From Syngnathus acus (taxonomy: Eukaryota > Chordata > Actinopteri > Syngnathiformes > Syngnathidae): a DNA stretch of 64,000 bases. Each line of letters opens with the position of its first letter. The stretch's first letter is position 1. Under the pieces are notes generated by a model that did no database searches, had not been told where the DNA came from, and saw only the letters and a program-made list of their open reading frames with translations. A program made the position numbers and the translations under genes. The stretch spans positions 10,038,501 through 10,102,500 of the forward strand of contig NC_051094.1 of the NCBI RefSeq assembly GCF_901709675.1, in the 5' to 3' direction. Shown one piece after another: positions 35,043 to 47,384 of the stretch.

Positions 35043-38000
35043 CTATAGCAAACATTGAGAACATGGATTACGAAACAGAAAAAGTCAAGTAAATCCTGCA
35101 ATGTTTCATTTTGTCCACTAGAGAGCAGCACCGACACATTGACTGCATTCTACAAAGTTTGCACTTTGGCATTGTTTCATAAGTTAATATTTGATTATTC
35201 ACCTACAAACCAGCCATCATCACATTTCTCCATTACTTGAACAATGTCGCCTTCTTTCAGCTCTAACTCATCTGCATTCTGTGGTTTGTAGTTATAGACA
35301 GCTTTATACCTGCAGGGACACGAAATCACAAATTTAGTACAGTTACGACACTACTTTGCTAAAATTAAGATTGTGTGCTGTATTACGGTTGACGTTGCAC
35401 CACTGAGGAGTCAGCAGAGTTTGGGACTTGTGCAGATGGGAGTGAGTTAGGATGAGACAGAGCACCCTAGAAAGAAGAATGAACATCTGCTGTCAGGTAT
35501 GTCAAAATGAAGAGAAGCACATCATAACAGATGTGGGCATGCAGTGAGTTTCCGCAGGAGGCGGTGCGGGCAGACCTGTGAGGAATCATTGTATCTGGGA
35601 GTGTTCGCTGTGGGTGCCTCAGTGCTATGTGCAGATGCTGCTGCAGAAGCGGAAGGTGACGCGGAGGTTAAAGTGTTGTGGTTGGCGGGTGAAGCAGGTT
35701 TGGAGGAATTCTGAGGCCGCCGATAGGCACATTCGTTGGATAGAGATGTTTGAACGGGCGAATGCGACGGTGGTCGTGCACCATAAGGCAGAGGTGAAGA
35801 TGGATTCTGGGGGGAGTGCGCTTGTTTGGGGCTAATGCTGAAAGGGGACAATGGTGACTGCAAGCAAGGTGAGTGGAGTGGACGTCCGGGACTTTGAAGT
35901 CCAGGGGACAGAGGAGTCATGGGGCTTGTTGGGTAGTCGTCCGTGGAATATTTAGTGCGGGGCATCTTGGTGACCTGAACATAACTGGCAGGGAAGATGC
36001 CACTCCGGTTGGTCCCTGAGATTCTGCCCTCCAGCCACTTGTCATTAACACGTCTGGTTATACTTATTACTTCCCCCTAAGGAACAGAATGAACAGTTAT
36101 TTAATATGCATTCTTTACCTCACCTGACAAATTCAACATTGAACTGAATACCATTGCAGAGAAAACAAATATTTAAGGGGGAAATGTAAAATTCAGTCAC
36201 ACTATAAGAATAATGTGAATCAGAATTATTGAATGCCCTTTAAAGGTTGAAGAGCAAAGCTACCTTTCTAAATCCAACTATAGTCTATTCAGCAGTAACA
36301 CAAATTATCACACAAACACAGATGCTGGTCAATTATGTCGAAAGTGCTCACTTTTCGAAAGGGAAGCTCAACTGGAAGGTCAGCATTGAAATTATACAGT
36401 GCTACTGCTTCACCATAATCCAGCACCTGCACACTGGGAGGCTTTATAGGCGTTGGCTTCTCAGATGGAGGCAGAATCTGTGACGGGAAATGTGAAAAGC
36501 TCAGCTCAACAACGGGACCAACAGTAGAACAAACAGCATGACCTCAGAACCACAATGAAGTCTTTTACCTCCACATATGTGGTGGGGAAGATGCCTGCTC
36601 GACCGTGATGTTCTCCTTCAAACCAGTTGGCGTCTACTTGCCTGTGGATGTAAACAATGTCGCCCCTTTGCAGTGCAAGCTCCCTGAGTGAGAAATGAAT
36701 TTAACAAAAGCCCCAATGTTACAAATGTATCGAGAACATCAAACCTATAAATCTCATACTGTTGTCATACTCGGTTTTCTACAAGCTCTGTGTAGTTGTG
36801 CTTTATAAATATATATTATTATTATTGTTATTGTTATCGTTGTTGTTGTTATTATCGTTATCGTCGTTGTTATCAAACTAGATTAACGTAGGAACTCACT
36901 TTGGTGACTGAGCCTGGAAATTGAATTTGGCCCGAGCTGCTTTCATCTAAAAACAGAAAAACAACTTTATATTTCACTGAAAACAAGATGAAAAAAATTC
37001 AGAAACTCAAAATTTCAATTATGATTTCCATGAGGATCGACCTTCTTCTCTTCTTTCTTAGGGGAGCGTTCCATAGCGTCATTGGAAGCAGAAAGTCGAT
37101 CTGCTGAGCAAAGTTATCATACAGTGGGATTAGTGAATCAGAAAAATACCTCTTTTTCCCGTATTATAATGAAAAAGAATTTAATATTGAAAATTGAATT
37201 ATTAAAGGAATGCCAATCAATCAATCAATCAATGAAAACATCAACTATATACTGAACCAAAGTAATTAGTCTGATTTTATATAACTAAGACAGGAAGACA
37301 AACGGGGTAAAACTGGTCTCAAACAAGTATTTTAGGCTCTACTTCCTTTTCCCCAAGGTTTCCTCCCTCCACACCCACACACTGTTCAGCCACTTTTTCT
37401 TTTTTCTTTCTTTTTTTCCCTCCCATTAAAACAGTGGACAAAAGAAGCAATGGAATACAATCATGGGACCGTATATTAAATTACTGTGCAATTCTAGCCA
37501 GTCACAAGAGAGCTCATTAAGACTTGTGGTTTGAAGTGGTGTTTTAAACAACAGACCTTGATAACAGAGGCTTGGCTTTGACAGCTCACTAAACATTGAA
37601 ACATTTTGACGTGGAAAGAGAACGTTGTTTACCAAATGTAGGAGCGAAGATTGATGATGGGCCAGCAGAGTGATGGATGGGCTGCTTTGGCGCAGATGAA
37701 TGCCTGAAAATAATTGATCAAAATGAGATATGTGTTGACATGTGCTACTACATTTTCAGGTATCTGTACTTTTACTTTACTTTTTTTTTTACTAAACTGT
37801 CAACCAATTTAAGAGAACTGCTTCGTGCTATGGCTACAAAATTAATTTTGTGCCAGGACAAAAAGCTACCGCAAGCTTCTGGGCATTCAAAACATCTGAA
37901 ATTTAAGGATTTTCAGTTGTTATTAACTATTTAAGATTTTTTTTTTTAGACAGTTCAAAATGTGAGCAAAGTTATGGGAACACATTGTTTTGGAAACATG

Positions 38001-41000
38001 TCCAGTAACTTTTAATCTCATTTCAAGCAAGTTTATGAAACAATGAAACTACAGTATAAGATGTTTTTGGGTGTCTACTATAAATTTGACAGTAGCTCTG
38101 AGTATGACAAACATTTTTGCTTTTGTACTTTTATGTACATTTCAGTTTGAATTTTTTTTTTTTACGTCACTGACACTCTTTTTTTCAATGGTTGAAGTAT
38201 TTCTGAACTACTCCGCAAACAGACCGTGCCACCTATTCAGTGTTAGCAGCAAATAAACAAGTCAAGTTAGTGTGACAAGATGCAGAAAAAACAGACTACT
38301 TTTTGTCACTTCATCTTGTAATTCCACACGTCCTCACCAACAGGCTCTTTAAATAATGCCACGGAACCATACAAGGTCAATCCCTGTGACCCGACTCGGC
38401 AAACAACAGCGAGAATCTTCCAAGAATGCATTACACGCAAGGTTAGAAATGCGGAATGCTGTCTGAAGTAGTCAATGTACCGTACTTAAAAATGTTGGGG
38501 TTCTTTCGAGGTAGAATCTTTAAGTATACCGAGTTGGCAAATCAGGGAGTGAAAAAAATAGCAAAAGAGAGATTTATGTAGTTATTGAATAATTTGTATG
38601 AATTGAATTTATGACTACATGCTTTGGCAGCGGTTGACTCAGGTTGAGCAAGAATGTATCGATACATATTTGCTAACGATTCATTCCTCATAAAAACAAA
38701 AAATTCGAAAAGTGATAATCATAAACAATTAATCATTTTTTAAGCATCCGTGCCCAAACAACAACAAACTGCCCGATGTGTAAGGAATTGAAATCCGACA
38801 ATGCCTCTTTTGTTTATAATTACAAAAAGTCAAAGCATTTGTAGTTTAAGCTATTATATTTTTTCAAGGGTCACAGACCTGTAGTTTGTGTTTCCAGCCC
38901 TCGCAGCAGTCATTGGGTCTCTGGAGCTGGTCTCCTGGAAGCAGAGTACACTTTGATCAAATGTTGATCCCTGTGGCTACTGTCTCCCAGCTTGGAAGAA
39001 TTCTTTGAACAACACATGCAGGCAACACGGTGGTGCTGACCACTCCCAGGGGGGAGTTAGAAATCAACTGGGTCCTACGTTCCTTGGCTCACAAACAAGT
39101 TCACTCATGATTTCAGAACATTCAGAAACGGGAAGAGCAAGACATCAGCGCATAGGCAGGATCGTATCCAAAGAATGTGTATAGGACCGTGAATTTGGGC
39201 GTGCTATGCAATTACGGCAGGCACTTTGCTGAGGTGGGAGCATGAGTTGGAGGGTGGGGGGATTGCAGGCAGATGATTTAACAGATGAGTCAACGTGCAA
39301 GACGAGGAGGGGATTCTGTACATGTCATCCAGGTCAGGACACACAACAAACACGATCAAAAGTAGCAAGCGGTGAGGCTCAAGATGGAAGGAGTTGGCAG
39401 CATTCTGGGGGCTAACAAGGGTTCTCAGTCAAGGTGGGTTTGGGGCGGGGAGGTTGGGGGGCTCAGTACCTCACCCCAGCCTTGACGCTGCTGCTGCTGC
39501 TTCTGGTACAGTCTCTTTTCCAGGCCCTGGATATCAGAGTCCAACTCGGCCTCAAAGCGACTCAGCTCAGAGACCAGGCTGGCCTGAGTCCAGGTAATGA
39601 TGTCACAGTTGGCATTGGTCATTTTGTTGGAAATGTTTTTGCAATAATAAACAAGGAGACCGCTCACCTCAAGTGAAGGAGACTTCGCAGCCTGTTTTGG
39701 GGGCGACCGGTAACCCTATCGACAGGAAAAACACCATTGTTGATAATCAAATGCATATTTCCCCATTGTAAGACTAATAAAGCACGCTAGGTGCTGTTAA
39801 AAGTTGTTTATGTTGAGATGAATAATACTGGAAGTAATTTTAATTCTACAAGTGAGAATGACTGAATTTCAAACTCGATACAGTTTAGTTTAACAAGAAA
39901 GTCAAATTTCCATCTGTTTCCAATTTTATCATGTGTTACTATAAATCTCTGTTGGCAAGACGTAGAGACTCCCTAATTTTATGCCAAGGCTTTTCTCTTA
40001 GTTGGCTGTTATTCTCATTTCATTTGCAGACCATAAAGTCACTGTCAAGCACCTGAGTTTGTCTAAGACACTCATAGCTGTCATTAGAAAATGGGGGCGA
40101 GGGGGGATATGCTGTACCTCATAAGGTTAAAACCTTAATACAGATCACAAGACACCTCAGCTCCTGTGTGTGTGTGGGGCGGGGGGGGGATAAAGATTCC
40201 TTTTACTCATGAATGCATACACGGGACTTTATACGCGCTAAATCTGTGTTTTTTTAAATAGCACAAAAAGGTCATTGTCAGGCACAGCACTGCACTACAG
40301 TAAATAAAAACGTCTGTTACAATGCTAACTAATATCATGCATGTGTGAATTGAGCAAAGTTTGTTGAAGTGTTTAAAAAAAGCTGTTAGATAAGTTACCC
40401 ATTACTTTGTGTTGAGAACAACACTAAGACAGAATTGGTACATGAAAGAATGTGAGACGTACCTGGCTGAGGCTTACAGAAGACAACTTTTCGGGCTCAA
40501 AGTCAAATATACTCTTGGGTTTCGGCTGCTGCTTCCCTGGATCTGACAGCTTGCTGACATCCTGGCTCCTGAAACATAACACCCAAGTGAGTGTGCAAAT
40601 ACACACACACCAACGAGCAGCAACTTAATCATTGCCTGATTGTAAGTGCTGTAACAACAAATCCCAACTTGCAGCCCACCCCACCCCGAGTCCTGACACA
40701 AATATTGGCCTTCTTTAACTTGAGGCATGTTACAGACTAGTCAGAGAATGTGCGCCCACTTTATTAATTCCCCTGAAACTTATTCAATGCCTGCTAGATT
40801 GACGATGCTGTGAGCAATTTCTGTTTAATTTCAAACGAAGCTAAGAATTAGCTTGAATTCTGTTTGCTTGTCACACTCCTACAATCTGAGGATGGGCTTT
40901 GCAATTGGGAATATCACATGCACCAAGTGTTCTCCAGAGCAGACTAAGATATTCAGCAGTGCGTGAGTGGGACGGGTAATCAGCTCACCAGTCCGGCAAA

Positions 41001-43523
41001 GCTCCGTGTGGTGTTAGCCTGAAGAGATATTTGTCGGCTTCTTCATCCTCTGTGGCCTGTTGGCCTGTGGATTGAAGAAAAAAAAAAGGTTAGCACGATT
41101 GAAAACAATCTTAACTGTGGGATTGGCATAATAATAATTAATTATAATTTTAATGATTAATAAAATGTTGCATGCAACCAGCAGAGGTGCTAAGACATTT
41201 ATACCCTCAAACATAAAATCAGCAAAGGGAAGTTGAGCAATATCCATAAAGACATCCATGACTGATATTTAAAGATTTCGGAATGTTTTGTGAAATTCTC
41301 TCAATGAAAATATTTTCAAAAGTAACAATTCAATGATTAAATCATGTATATTTTTGTTCATTGCTGGTGAAAGCAACCAATTCAAATGCCTAGCCCAAGA
41401 AGAAGAAACACTTACGTCTAGCCAGCCACCTGTCTGATTCCTCCTGCTCACTCTCTAAAAAGAAAAGAAATAAATTAGAAAAAAAGACCACACGTAATTG
41501 CTGTAGTTCCCATCTAAATTTATTATTTTCTATTTTTACATATTCTACTCCACGTGTTCAAAATAATAATAATGATAATAATAATAGACTACAGTATGTC
41601 ATCATGTCTTGTCAATGTTGAACTGAGAATAAGTGTGAGAAAAGAAGGAGGAGCAATCGTACCCTCGGGCTTCTTATGTATTTGTTTGAACATGCTCTTG
41701 TACCAGTCTCTGGTCTTGTTTACACTCTGGTGGAAGAAGCAAAATGGAGGATGAACAGATATCTGAGCTATAAGAGCAGGTACAGTTAAAAGCCAAAAGT
41801 CAAAGCAAAAGTAACACAAAAAGAAATACAGCATATATTTTTAAATGCTTTTTTATTCTTACAGATCTGGGGGCAATGGGCATCCCCGTCTCATCCACAG
41901 GACCAATTCCAGAGAATTTGATGAGTCTCTCCTCCCTTGTGGGAGAAGGCTGTATCCCATTGGTCAGCCCCCCTGGGAGACAATTGCCTTGTTAGTGCTG
42001 TAGCAAAACTTTCATGAATCCTATAATCTCATAATTGTTTTATTTATTTTTTTGAAAACATTATTTTGTAGTGGTATTTGTTTGTTTATTTCCATCCATC
42101 CATTTTCAACACTGCTTATCTTGTTGCAGGGGGTACATTGTTTTATTTATTTAGTTTTTGCATCCAAATCCCCCCCCCCTACAAAAAAAGCTCAAAACTT
42201 ACCATGTAAGGGGCCATAATATGATCCAAAGCTGGGAGTGGTTGGGCCATTTCCATTGACATCAGATGCCTTGAGAAAGACAAAAATTCATCAGTGTGAA
42301 TAAAACATTGTACCACCAAATACACCTCTAGTCACTTATAAAAACTGTTATGCTACATTTGTCCACACGGAGGGGCACTTGGCCTGAGAGAAGATAGCTT
42401 TCCTCCCATTTCAGGACATACCTTGAATTCTCCAGATGGAAACCTTGCTGAGCGGAGGGGACTAAGAGGAGGAGTTGGCAGTCCAGGGGAGATGACCACC
42501 TCTTTGGTCAGATCTGGAGATGTTATGATGTGCTGACCAAAAGGACCCCCAGGTTCCCTGGAGAAACCATTTGGACAGCCAGCCTCTTCAACAAACTGCC
42601 ATTATGAAGAAAAAGAAATCGCAAATGAAAAAGACATACATGAAGGTAACAATGAGAAAACTTAACTATGCTTCTAACATGCACTCCTGTTAGCTCTGGA
42701 TTTAAAAAAAAAAAAAAAAAAGCTCCATAAGATGTCAAATGAACACGCTCAGAGTTGAACTGGTCCCTGAACAATAATAGAAGAACAGCGTCGGATAAAA
42801 AGGCCCCTAATTTATTTAAAGCAGGACTAGTGGGCGGTAGAGTTCCACCCACTTCATCATCTCATTCTGCCACAAATGCAGAAAGAACTCATTGAACACA
42901 AACAGGAGACGACCATTATGAGCCCATTCACCCCAAACATTCACCAGGCTGCCCCTCATCTCGCAGCCAAGGGGTGGAGCTAGGCAAGAGGGGTTGAGAA
43001 GGGGTCACTGATGTCAACCTCGCTCCAACAAGCTAGCTGTCGTCTTACGGTCGCCATGGTGATCTTTTTACTGCTGCCTAACGATGGTCAGTCTGACTCT
43101 ACGATTGGAACTTTTCAATCAGGTGCTTTGCGCTCTGTGTGTGGTTGCCGGGGGTCATGGGAAAGCTCCACTGCTTCATAGTAGTGCCATAACTCTCACT
43201 GACCATAAAATTAGGCACAATGCAATTCAAGAAGTTGACCCAAAATGTGTCTTAGGTAACGGTGTTGGATTTTGATTGACATATTCAAATAGGTACATAG
43301 ATAAAAAGGTACTCTTGTGTTGCACATCATTACTGAGTAGGTGTATCTAAGGTTTTTTTTTTTTATCCTCATGCTCTTGTAGAGATGTTAAAGAGCTTCA
43401 TTGAGATTGTCTTTTCAAAACATTCAATATCAGTCACACAGTAAAGGTTAGTACTCTTTCCTATTCTACTGAATGAGGCATGTCGCTCTCTAACAGGTTT
43501 GAACATTTTACCTGCGACTGCAT
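34981..43523 (-). CDS. sorbs3: vinexin (sorbin and SH3 domain-containing 3), eighteen coding exons
   Basis: Eighteen exons join in phase to 633 residues from ATG 43523 to TGA 34981; human long vinexin has 671. A Ser/Pro-rich N-terminus is followed by the SoHo region (about residues 90-145: [19 protein letters not shown] then [15 protein letters not shown]). Next come a charged linker with [10 protein letters not shown], a predicted coiled segment [20 protein letters not shown], two adjacent SH3 domains (about 289-342 and 365-425), a long Ser/Pro linker, and a third SH3 (about 579-633, ending FGTFPGNYV). Family: adaptor at focal adhesions and cell junctions that binds vinculin through SH3-1/2 and SOS through SH3-3. 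SORBS1/2 are excluded by the SH3-3 ending and SoHo wording. The start codon is the least certain part, because alternative 5' exons are likely. Exons: 43512-43523, 42422-42595, 42203-42269, 41863-41972, 41663-41726, 41416-41454, 40989-41064, 40463-40568, 39668-39715, 39475-39583, 37042-37100, 36900-36946, 36569-36683, 36352-36477, 35576-36076, 35387-35466, 35203-35309, 34981-35042. Confidence 0.92.
35203..35309 (-). CDS. sorbs3: sorbs3 exon: first two thirds of SH3-3
   Basis: Encodes [20 protein letters not shown] and then the CDDGWFV core with the conserved SH3 Trp. Acceptor CCTGCAG; the donor before GTGAATAA leaves one base of a Gly codon. Confidence 0.95.
35387..35466 (-). CDS. sorbs3: sorbs3 exon: linker before SH3-3
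   Basis: An 80-nt Ser/Pro/Gln-rich exon ([17 protein letters not shown]), acceptor TTTCTAG, donor GTAATA, in phase with both neighbours. Confidence 0.85.
35576..36076 (-). CDS. sorbs3: sorbs3 large exon: second half of SH3-2 plus Ser/Pro linker
   Basis: A 501-nt exon, exactly 167 codons, phase 0 on both sides. It begins with [18 protein letters not shown] and the SH3 ending [11 protein letters not shown]. It then encodes a long low-complexity Ser/Pro/Ala linker rich in SP motifs (possible proline-directed phosphosites). Confidence 0.93.
36352..36477 (-). CDS. sorbs3: sorbs3 exon: start of SH3-2
   Basis: A 126-nt exon encoding [20 protein letters not shown] and [17 protein letters not shown]; corresponds closely to the human IPKPIKPPTYQVLEYGEAVA stretch. 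Donor GTGAGC. Confidence 0.94.
36569..36683 (-). CDS. sorbs3: sorbs3 exon: core of SH3-1
   Basis: Encodes [20 protein letters not shown] and [17 protein letters not shown], the conserved SH3 Trp and the vinexin EGEHHGR block. Confidence 0.95.
36814..36874. repeat. TTA/TTG/TCG trinucleotide repeat
   Basis: Imperfect TTR/TCG array in a sorbs3 intron between two SH3-1 exons. Confidence 0.8.
36900..36946 (-). CDS. sorbs3: sorbs3 exon: first strand of SH3-1
   Basis: A 47-nt exon encoding [15 protein letters not shown] (human KAARLKFDFQAQSPK). Acceptor GTTTTTAG, donor GTGAGT. Confidence 0.92.
37042..37100 (-). CDS. sorbs3: sorbs3 exon before SH3-1, with a tandem NAGNAG acceptor
   Basis: Encodes [19 protein letters not shown] (human SASNGGGSPARREEKK). 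The acceptor reads CTCAGCAG, so use of the upstream AG would start the exon at 37103 and add one residue without changing frame. Confidence 0.88.
38875..38934 (-). CDS. possible cassette exon of sorbs3, doubtful
   Basis: Acceptor CTTCCAG, then an open stretch reading [18 protein letters not shown]. With the good donor GTCTGTG (intron from 38878) the exon is 56 nt and breaks frame; with a weaker donor GTGACC (intron from 38874) it is 60 nt and in frame. The main transcript joins perfectly without it. Confidence 0.2.
39475..39583 (-). CDS. sorbs3: sorbs3 exon: coiled-coil-like segment
   Basis: Encodes [20 protein letters not shown] and [16 protein letters not shown], the counterpart of human ERELAELSAELDKDLRAIETRL. 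A short Gln run (CAG repeat) lies near its end. Donor GTGAGGT leaves one base. Confidence 0.9.
39668..39715 (-). CDS. sorbs3: sorbs3 exon: 16-residue linker
   Basis: A 48-nt symmetric phase-0 exon encoding [16 protein letters not shown]; acceptor GTCGATAG, donor GTGAGC. Because it is symmetric it could be skipped without frame loss. Confidence 0.85.
40463..40568 (-). CDS. sorbs3: sorbs3 exon: KSIFDFEP motif
   Basis: Encodes [20 protein letters not shown]; the KSIFD(F/Y)EP motif is shared with the SORBS1/2 relatives. Acceptor TGTTTCAG, donor GTACGT. Confidence 0.9.
40989..41064 (-). CDS. sorbs3: sorbs3 exon: acidic linker
   Basis: A 76-nt exon encoding [20 protein letters not shown]; acceptor ATCCACAG, donor GTGAGC; the only open frame that joins both neighbours. 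Confidence 0.85.
41416..41454 (-). CDS. sorbs3: sorbs3 micro-exon of 39 bases
   Basis: Encodes [12 protein letters not shown] between TTTTTAG and GTAAGTG; length divisible by three, so it may be alternatively spliced. Confidence 0.82.
41663..41726 (-). CDS. sorbs3: sorbs3 exon: second part of SoHo region
   Basis: Encodes [20 protein letters not shown], matching human SSVDRPRDWYRRMFQQIHRK. Acceptor CCACCAG, donor GTACGA. Confidence 0.94.
41863..41972 (-). CDS. sorbs3: sorbs3 exon: first part of SoHo region
   Basis: Ends with [20 protein letters not shown] (human [20 protein letters not shown]), the signature of the SoHo domain that binds flotillin in this family. Acceptor CTCCCAG, donor GTAAGA. 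Confidence 0.95.
42203..42269 (-). CDS. sorbs3: sorbs3 exon: N-terminal linker
   Basis: A 67-nt exon encoding [20 protein letters not shown]; acceptor TCTCAAG, donor GTAAGT. Confidence 0.85.
42422..42595 (-). CDS. sorbs3: sorbs3 exon: Pro-rich N-terminal segment
   Basis: A 174-nt symmetric exon encoding [20 protein letters not shown] near its end. The acceptor ATGGCAG follows a good pyrimidine tract; donor GTATGT. Confidence 0.88.
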
Positions 43524-43569
43524 GTGCTCACTTGTCCGTTCTTGTGTGGCAGATTCTCTCCAAAAGCAG
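43512..43569 (-). CDS. sorbs3: sorbs3 exon with the proposed start codon
   Basis: A 58-nt exon (acceptor CGCGCAG, donor GTAAAA) whose frame leads to MQSQ and then exon 42422-42595. If the upstream exon ending at 48575 is used, an in-frame TGA precedes and ATG 43523 is the first Met. If the candidate exon 52357-52456 is used instead, the whole 58 bases are coding. The start is therefore provisional. Confidence 0.6.
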
Positions 43570-46500
43570 CTGCGCGGATAGACACAATAACAAATTGTCA
43601 ACACAGACATCAAAGTATGCTGTACATTCACACAGACACGCTATCAACAGTCTTTGATTTGAGTTTTAGTTTTTGCAATACATACAAGCGATACTGACAT
43701 TCTCAAATTTGTGAGTTAAGTGACTTTTTTTTGATGACTTAATAAAAAACTGTAATAATAATGTTTAAAAATATATTTTTTTAAAAATGATACACAAAAG
43801 TTCAAACTAATGCCAGAACATTATTTTATAAATGTTTTTTTTTTTTGTCATAGTCTAACAGGGTCAAACGAAATGTTTAAGATGTGTTACTTTTGTCAAA
43901 TTTGTCACTGCAAATGTATAGATCGCAGTCAAAGTTATCCATAGAAATACTCCACATTAGAATGTGTGTCTCTTCAGTTTTTTTTTTACTTTTTACTGTG
44001 GCGTCACCATAAGCCAAGTTTTACATTCAGCCAGAGTTAACAATGTTCCATTATGTAGGAAAGTCTCTTGTCGCCAGGGAAAGAAATCCACCCACAACAA
44101 TGACTGTGATTCACATCTGCTGACCGTCATACAGTGTTGTGTCAGAACAAGCTGGACTGATGAAGCAGGTCAACTACTAAAAAGTAGCTTCTAATCAATT
44201 GACCCTCTTAAATTCAAGATTCAGGGCCTCTCGTTATTATCTGCAGTGGGATTGCGAATCAAGCAGACAGGAAATCGCCCACAATGTGTGACCCCCTGAA
44301 TGGCAACATTCCTGTCGTTTGCCGTCCTTCTTTCTCAGACTACAGTAAATGTCAACACAGCACGACACATAGAAGGGGCTCTGTATCAGGATTGATGTTA
44401 TGAGTTTATCGACGACTGACAATTGGAATGTTTTAGTGTGAGTTACGCAAATGGGTAAGAAAGTCCATATGTGTGGGTGGAAAGTGAAACACAACAGGCT
44501 GGGGGCTGTCCGACAAAATTTGCACTGATGTGTTTTCCGCATGGAATTTGCAGTTTTAAGGATTCTGGTCAAGTCTGTGAAAACAGCCATGGGCACAGCA
44601 CATAACCCATGAGTCCAATTTTTTTTTGTCTTTTTGGACAACTATGTCACTGAATGGGGCTCATTTAATAAACTTGGTTACATAACAGCAAAAGTTTTTT
44701 TGTTTTTTTTTTAATGGCTTTTCTGCTCAGTGATGACAGATGAGATTGCCCAAAACATGCACAGCCAGCTCATTATCTGTTGAGTAGAAAACAATGGGGA
44801 CAATATACACAACAAATCAATTTCTGAAGTGTTGGCCAAAGCGCAGCGTCACTCTCAGCAGACTTGCAGCTGAAGGCCCATGAGCACATGCATGAGTAAT
44901 ATACTGGCAGAAAAGAATGTCTGCACAAGATTTGCTTGAATCACACTTCACCATAGTTTTCTTTGCCGGAAAGCAACAGTAATATTTATTTTAAAGCCAT
45001 ATAAAAGGGGTCACAAGACTTTTTCATTCATTGTTCCAGGATTCCCTGACAGTTCTGAAGTAACTTGTGCTATTATATACATCCATCCATTTTTTTGTGC
45101 CTGGCCTTATTGAAAAATATGTTTTTGGAATTTGGGGAGAACCGCAGAGGACTCCGAGAAAACCTACGCCAGAAGACAGCATGCAAACTCTACGTAGGAA
45201 GGCCAGAGCGGAGATTCGAACGCCAAAGCTCTGAGACAGACATCCAAGCTATCACTATAGTCAAGACAAACACTAAAGACTCGTTTCTTCCTCATGAACG
45301 GTATCCCTTTAGGAGAGTACTGTCTTTCTAAGGCAATGTCGTAAGCCTGCTTCTCATTCCTCCGGAGATCAACATACAGCACTGCCTGCGTTGGCCTCTT
45401 GAGCAGGAATCAATGCTTCCTAATAAGGAAAAGTTGACAGCTCAAAAAAACAGCCAAGTGTCTGGTTTTGCCTTTGAATGTGCGGTGAATTCTTACATAA
45501 CGACTGAGTATCAAGAGCAGATGCAGAGCTGTAGCGCGTTAATCCCCCCCACACACACACACTCTGTGAAATATCTTTTATCACCTCTCGATCCATTTTT
45601 AGGATGCAAAAGAATAGCACCATAAAAGGGCCAGGTGTTCCTCAGATGAAGATAAAATGAGCCGTTAGAAATAGTTTTTGCAAACCAGACTTCCTGCTTC
45701 CTATCTGCAGCGTGGTCAAATAGCACCTGTGGTTTTTCTTGGCGTAACACAGGGCATGCAAGATGACAAGCTTGGACAACGCTAATGTGCTTCTGTCTAC
45801 AGGAAACTCGCTTACTGCGAGCAATGGGCCAGATGTTAGGAAACACTACAAAGGGAACCAAATCTACAGAGCTTCATTCAAAGGCAGGACCATCTAGCAC
45901 ACATTTGCATTGTGACTCATTCGATAACTGTGAAAACGTTTTTAACAAGAACCAGATAAGGAGCCAGATTACTCTTAGAAATTGGTGAGCTCAGCAGGTC
46001 AGTGGACTTCAGCACACCCATAAAATTAGGCACAATTAAGAAATGCTACAATTTAGGGTTTGTATTGAATTTCATAGCAAATCAAACAAAATGTCCATAT
46101 TGTTGAAACTCGTCTAGGTGACCACACAAAAGCACGGTGTTGACCCCTGAACTTCTCCAACCTGATGGTGAACCAATGGGAAGTGAATGATTTGTGGTCG
46201 GAGAGAAGATGCTGTCATTCATAAATTATTCACACAACCAAGTAATGATGTGAGCTGGGACATTGATCTATGGCGGTTTGGGGGGGAAATCCAACTGTCA
46301 CTTGGTCACACTTGCCGCAAACTAAGCCTGGGACTCAGCGCACAAAGATAATCATTGACTTTCTAGTAATAAACACATCATTTTACTAAATGCAAACACC
46401 ATGTGTTAAAACGTCGTTTAGGAAACTTTACTATTCCAGATAGCACGTTTCAACTCCTACCATGTCATAGAATTGAGATCAGGGCTTTTCAGATGTTTTG

Positions 46501-47384
46501 TTTTTAGCCGTTATTGGGTATTTTAGGTGTGTGTGTTGGGCCGGTATCTAGTTGGAGGAAACATGATCACCATCTCTCTGACACTTCGGAACACTTTAAT
46601 GGTCTTGAGATTGTAATTGTATTGTGCCATGCACAGATTGAAGACACCCTGTGCCGGATGCAGTAAATCAGTTGTATAATACAGAGATCGGTAAAATATA
46701 AGCAAATAAAATGTAGCCATTATGGTTACTATTTGGGACATAGTAAAAAAAACATCTTTGTTAATGGAAGAAAGAAAAATATACTGTATATGATTGTGCC
46801 ATTGCATAGTTTTATAAAAATTAAACCACAACAGATGCATCCCATTCAAGCTTATTCTGCAAAAAATTAAATGACCATTTTGGAGTATAAATTGAATCTC
46901 TTTCATTTTAATCAAATCACAGTGTTGCAATGTAGCACAACTCGTAACTTGTAAACGATCAGCCAGAAAATTGATGCAGCTGATCTAACGTAGTTGTAAC
47001 ATTGAAAAAAAGCTCACATTTTTAACTGATGAGATGATAATGAACCTATTTGGTGACTGCTTGCTTCCAAATGTCAGGTGAGTCAGCCTGCAATTATGTG
47101 AGGGGTGTTTGAGGGCCTGCGGGATCGTTCATAAACTATTCTGCACTAACTAACACGGATGGAGCCCATACAAGGATCGACAGCACAAGTTTATTATATG
47201 TAGTTGTTGTGGGATACGCTCCTTTATCAGGCGAGGAGTATTCACCTCCTTGTATGGTGCTTCTCCAGTGTGAGCAGCAGCAGGACTGGAGTGTTTTTCT
47301 TGTCAACAGGAAGGACCCGTGTGGTACTAAATTGAAGGAAAACAACACAAATGAAACAAAACCTGAAAACCCTCCAAAACGGAA

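Noticed and set aside
35578-35835. Plus-strand ORF opposite the large sorbs3 exon
   Set aside because: It is the antisense shadow of the Ser/Pro-rich coding exon 35576-36076.
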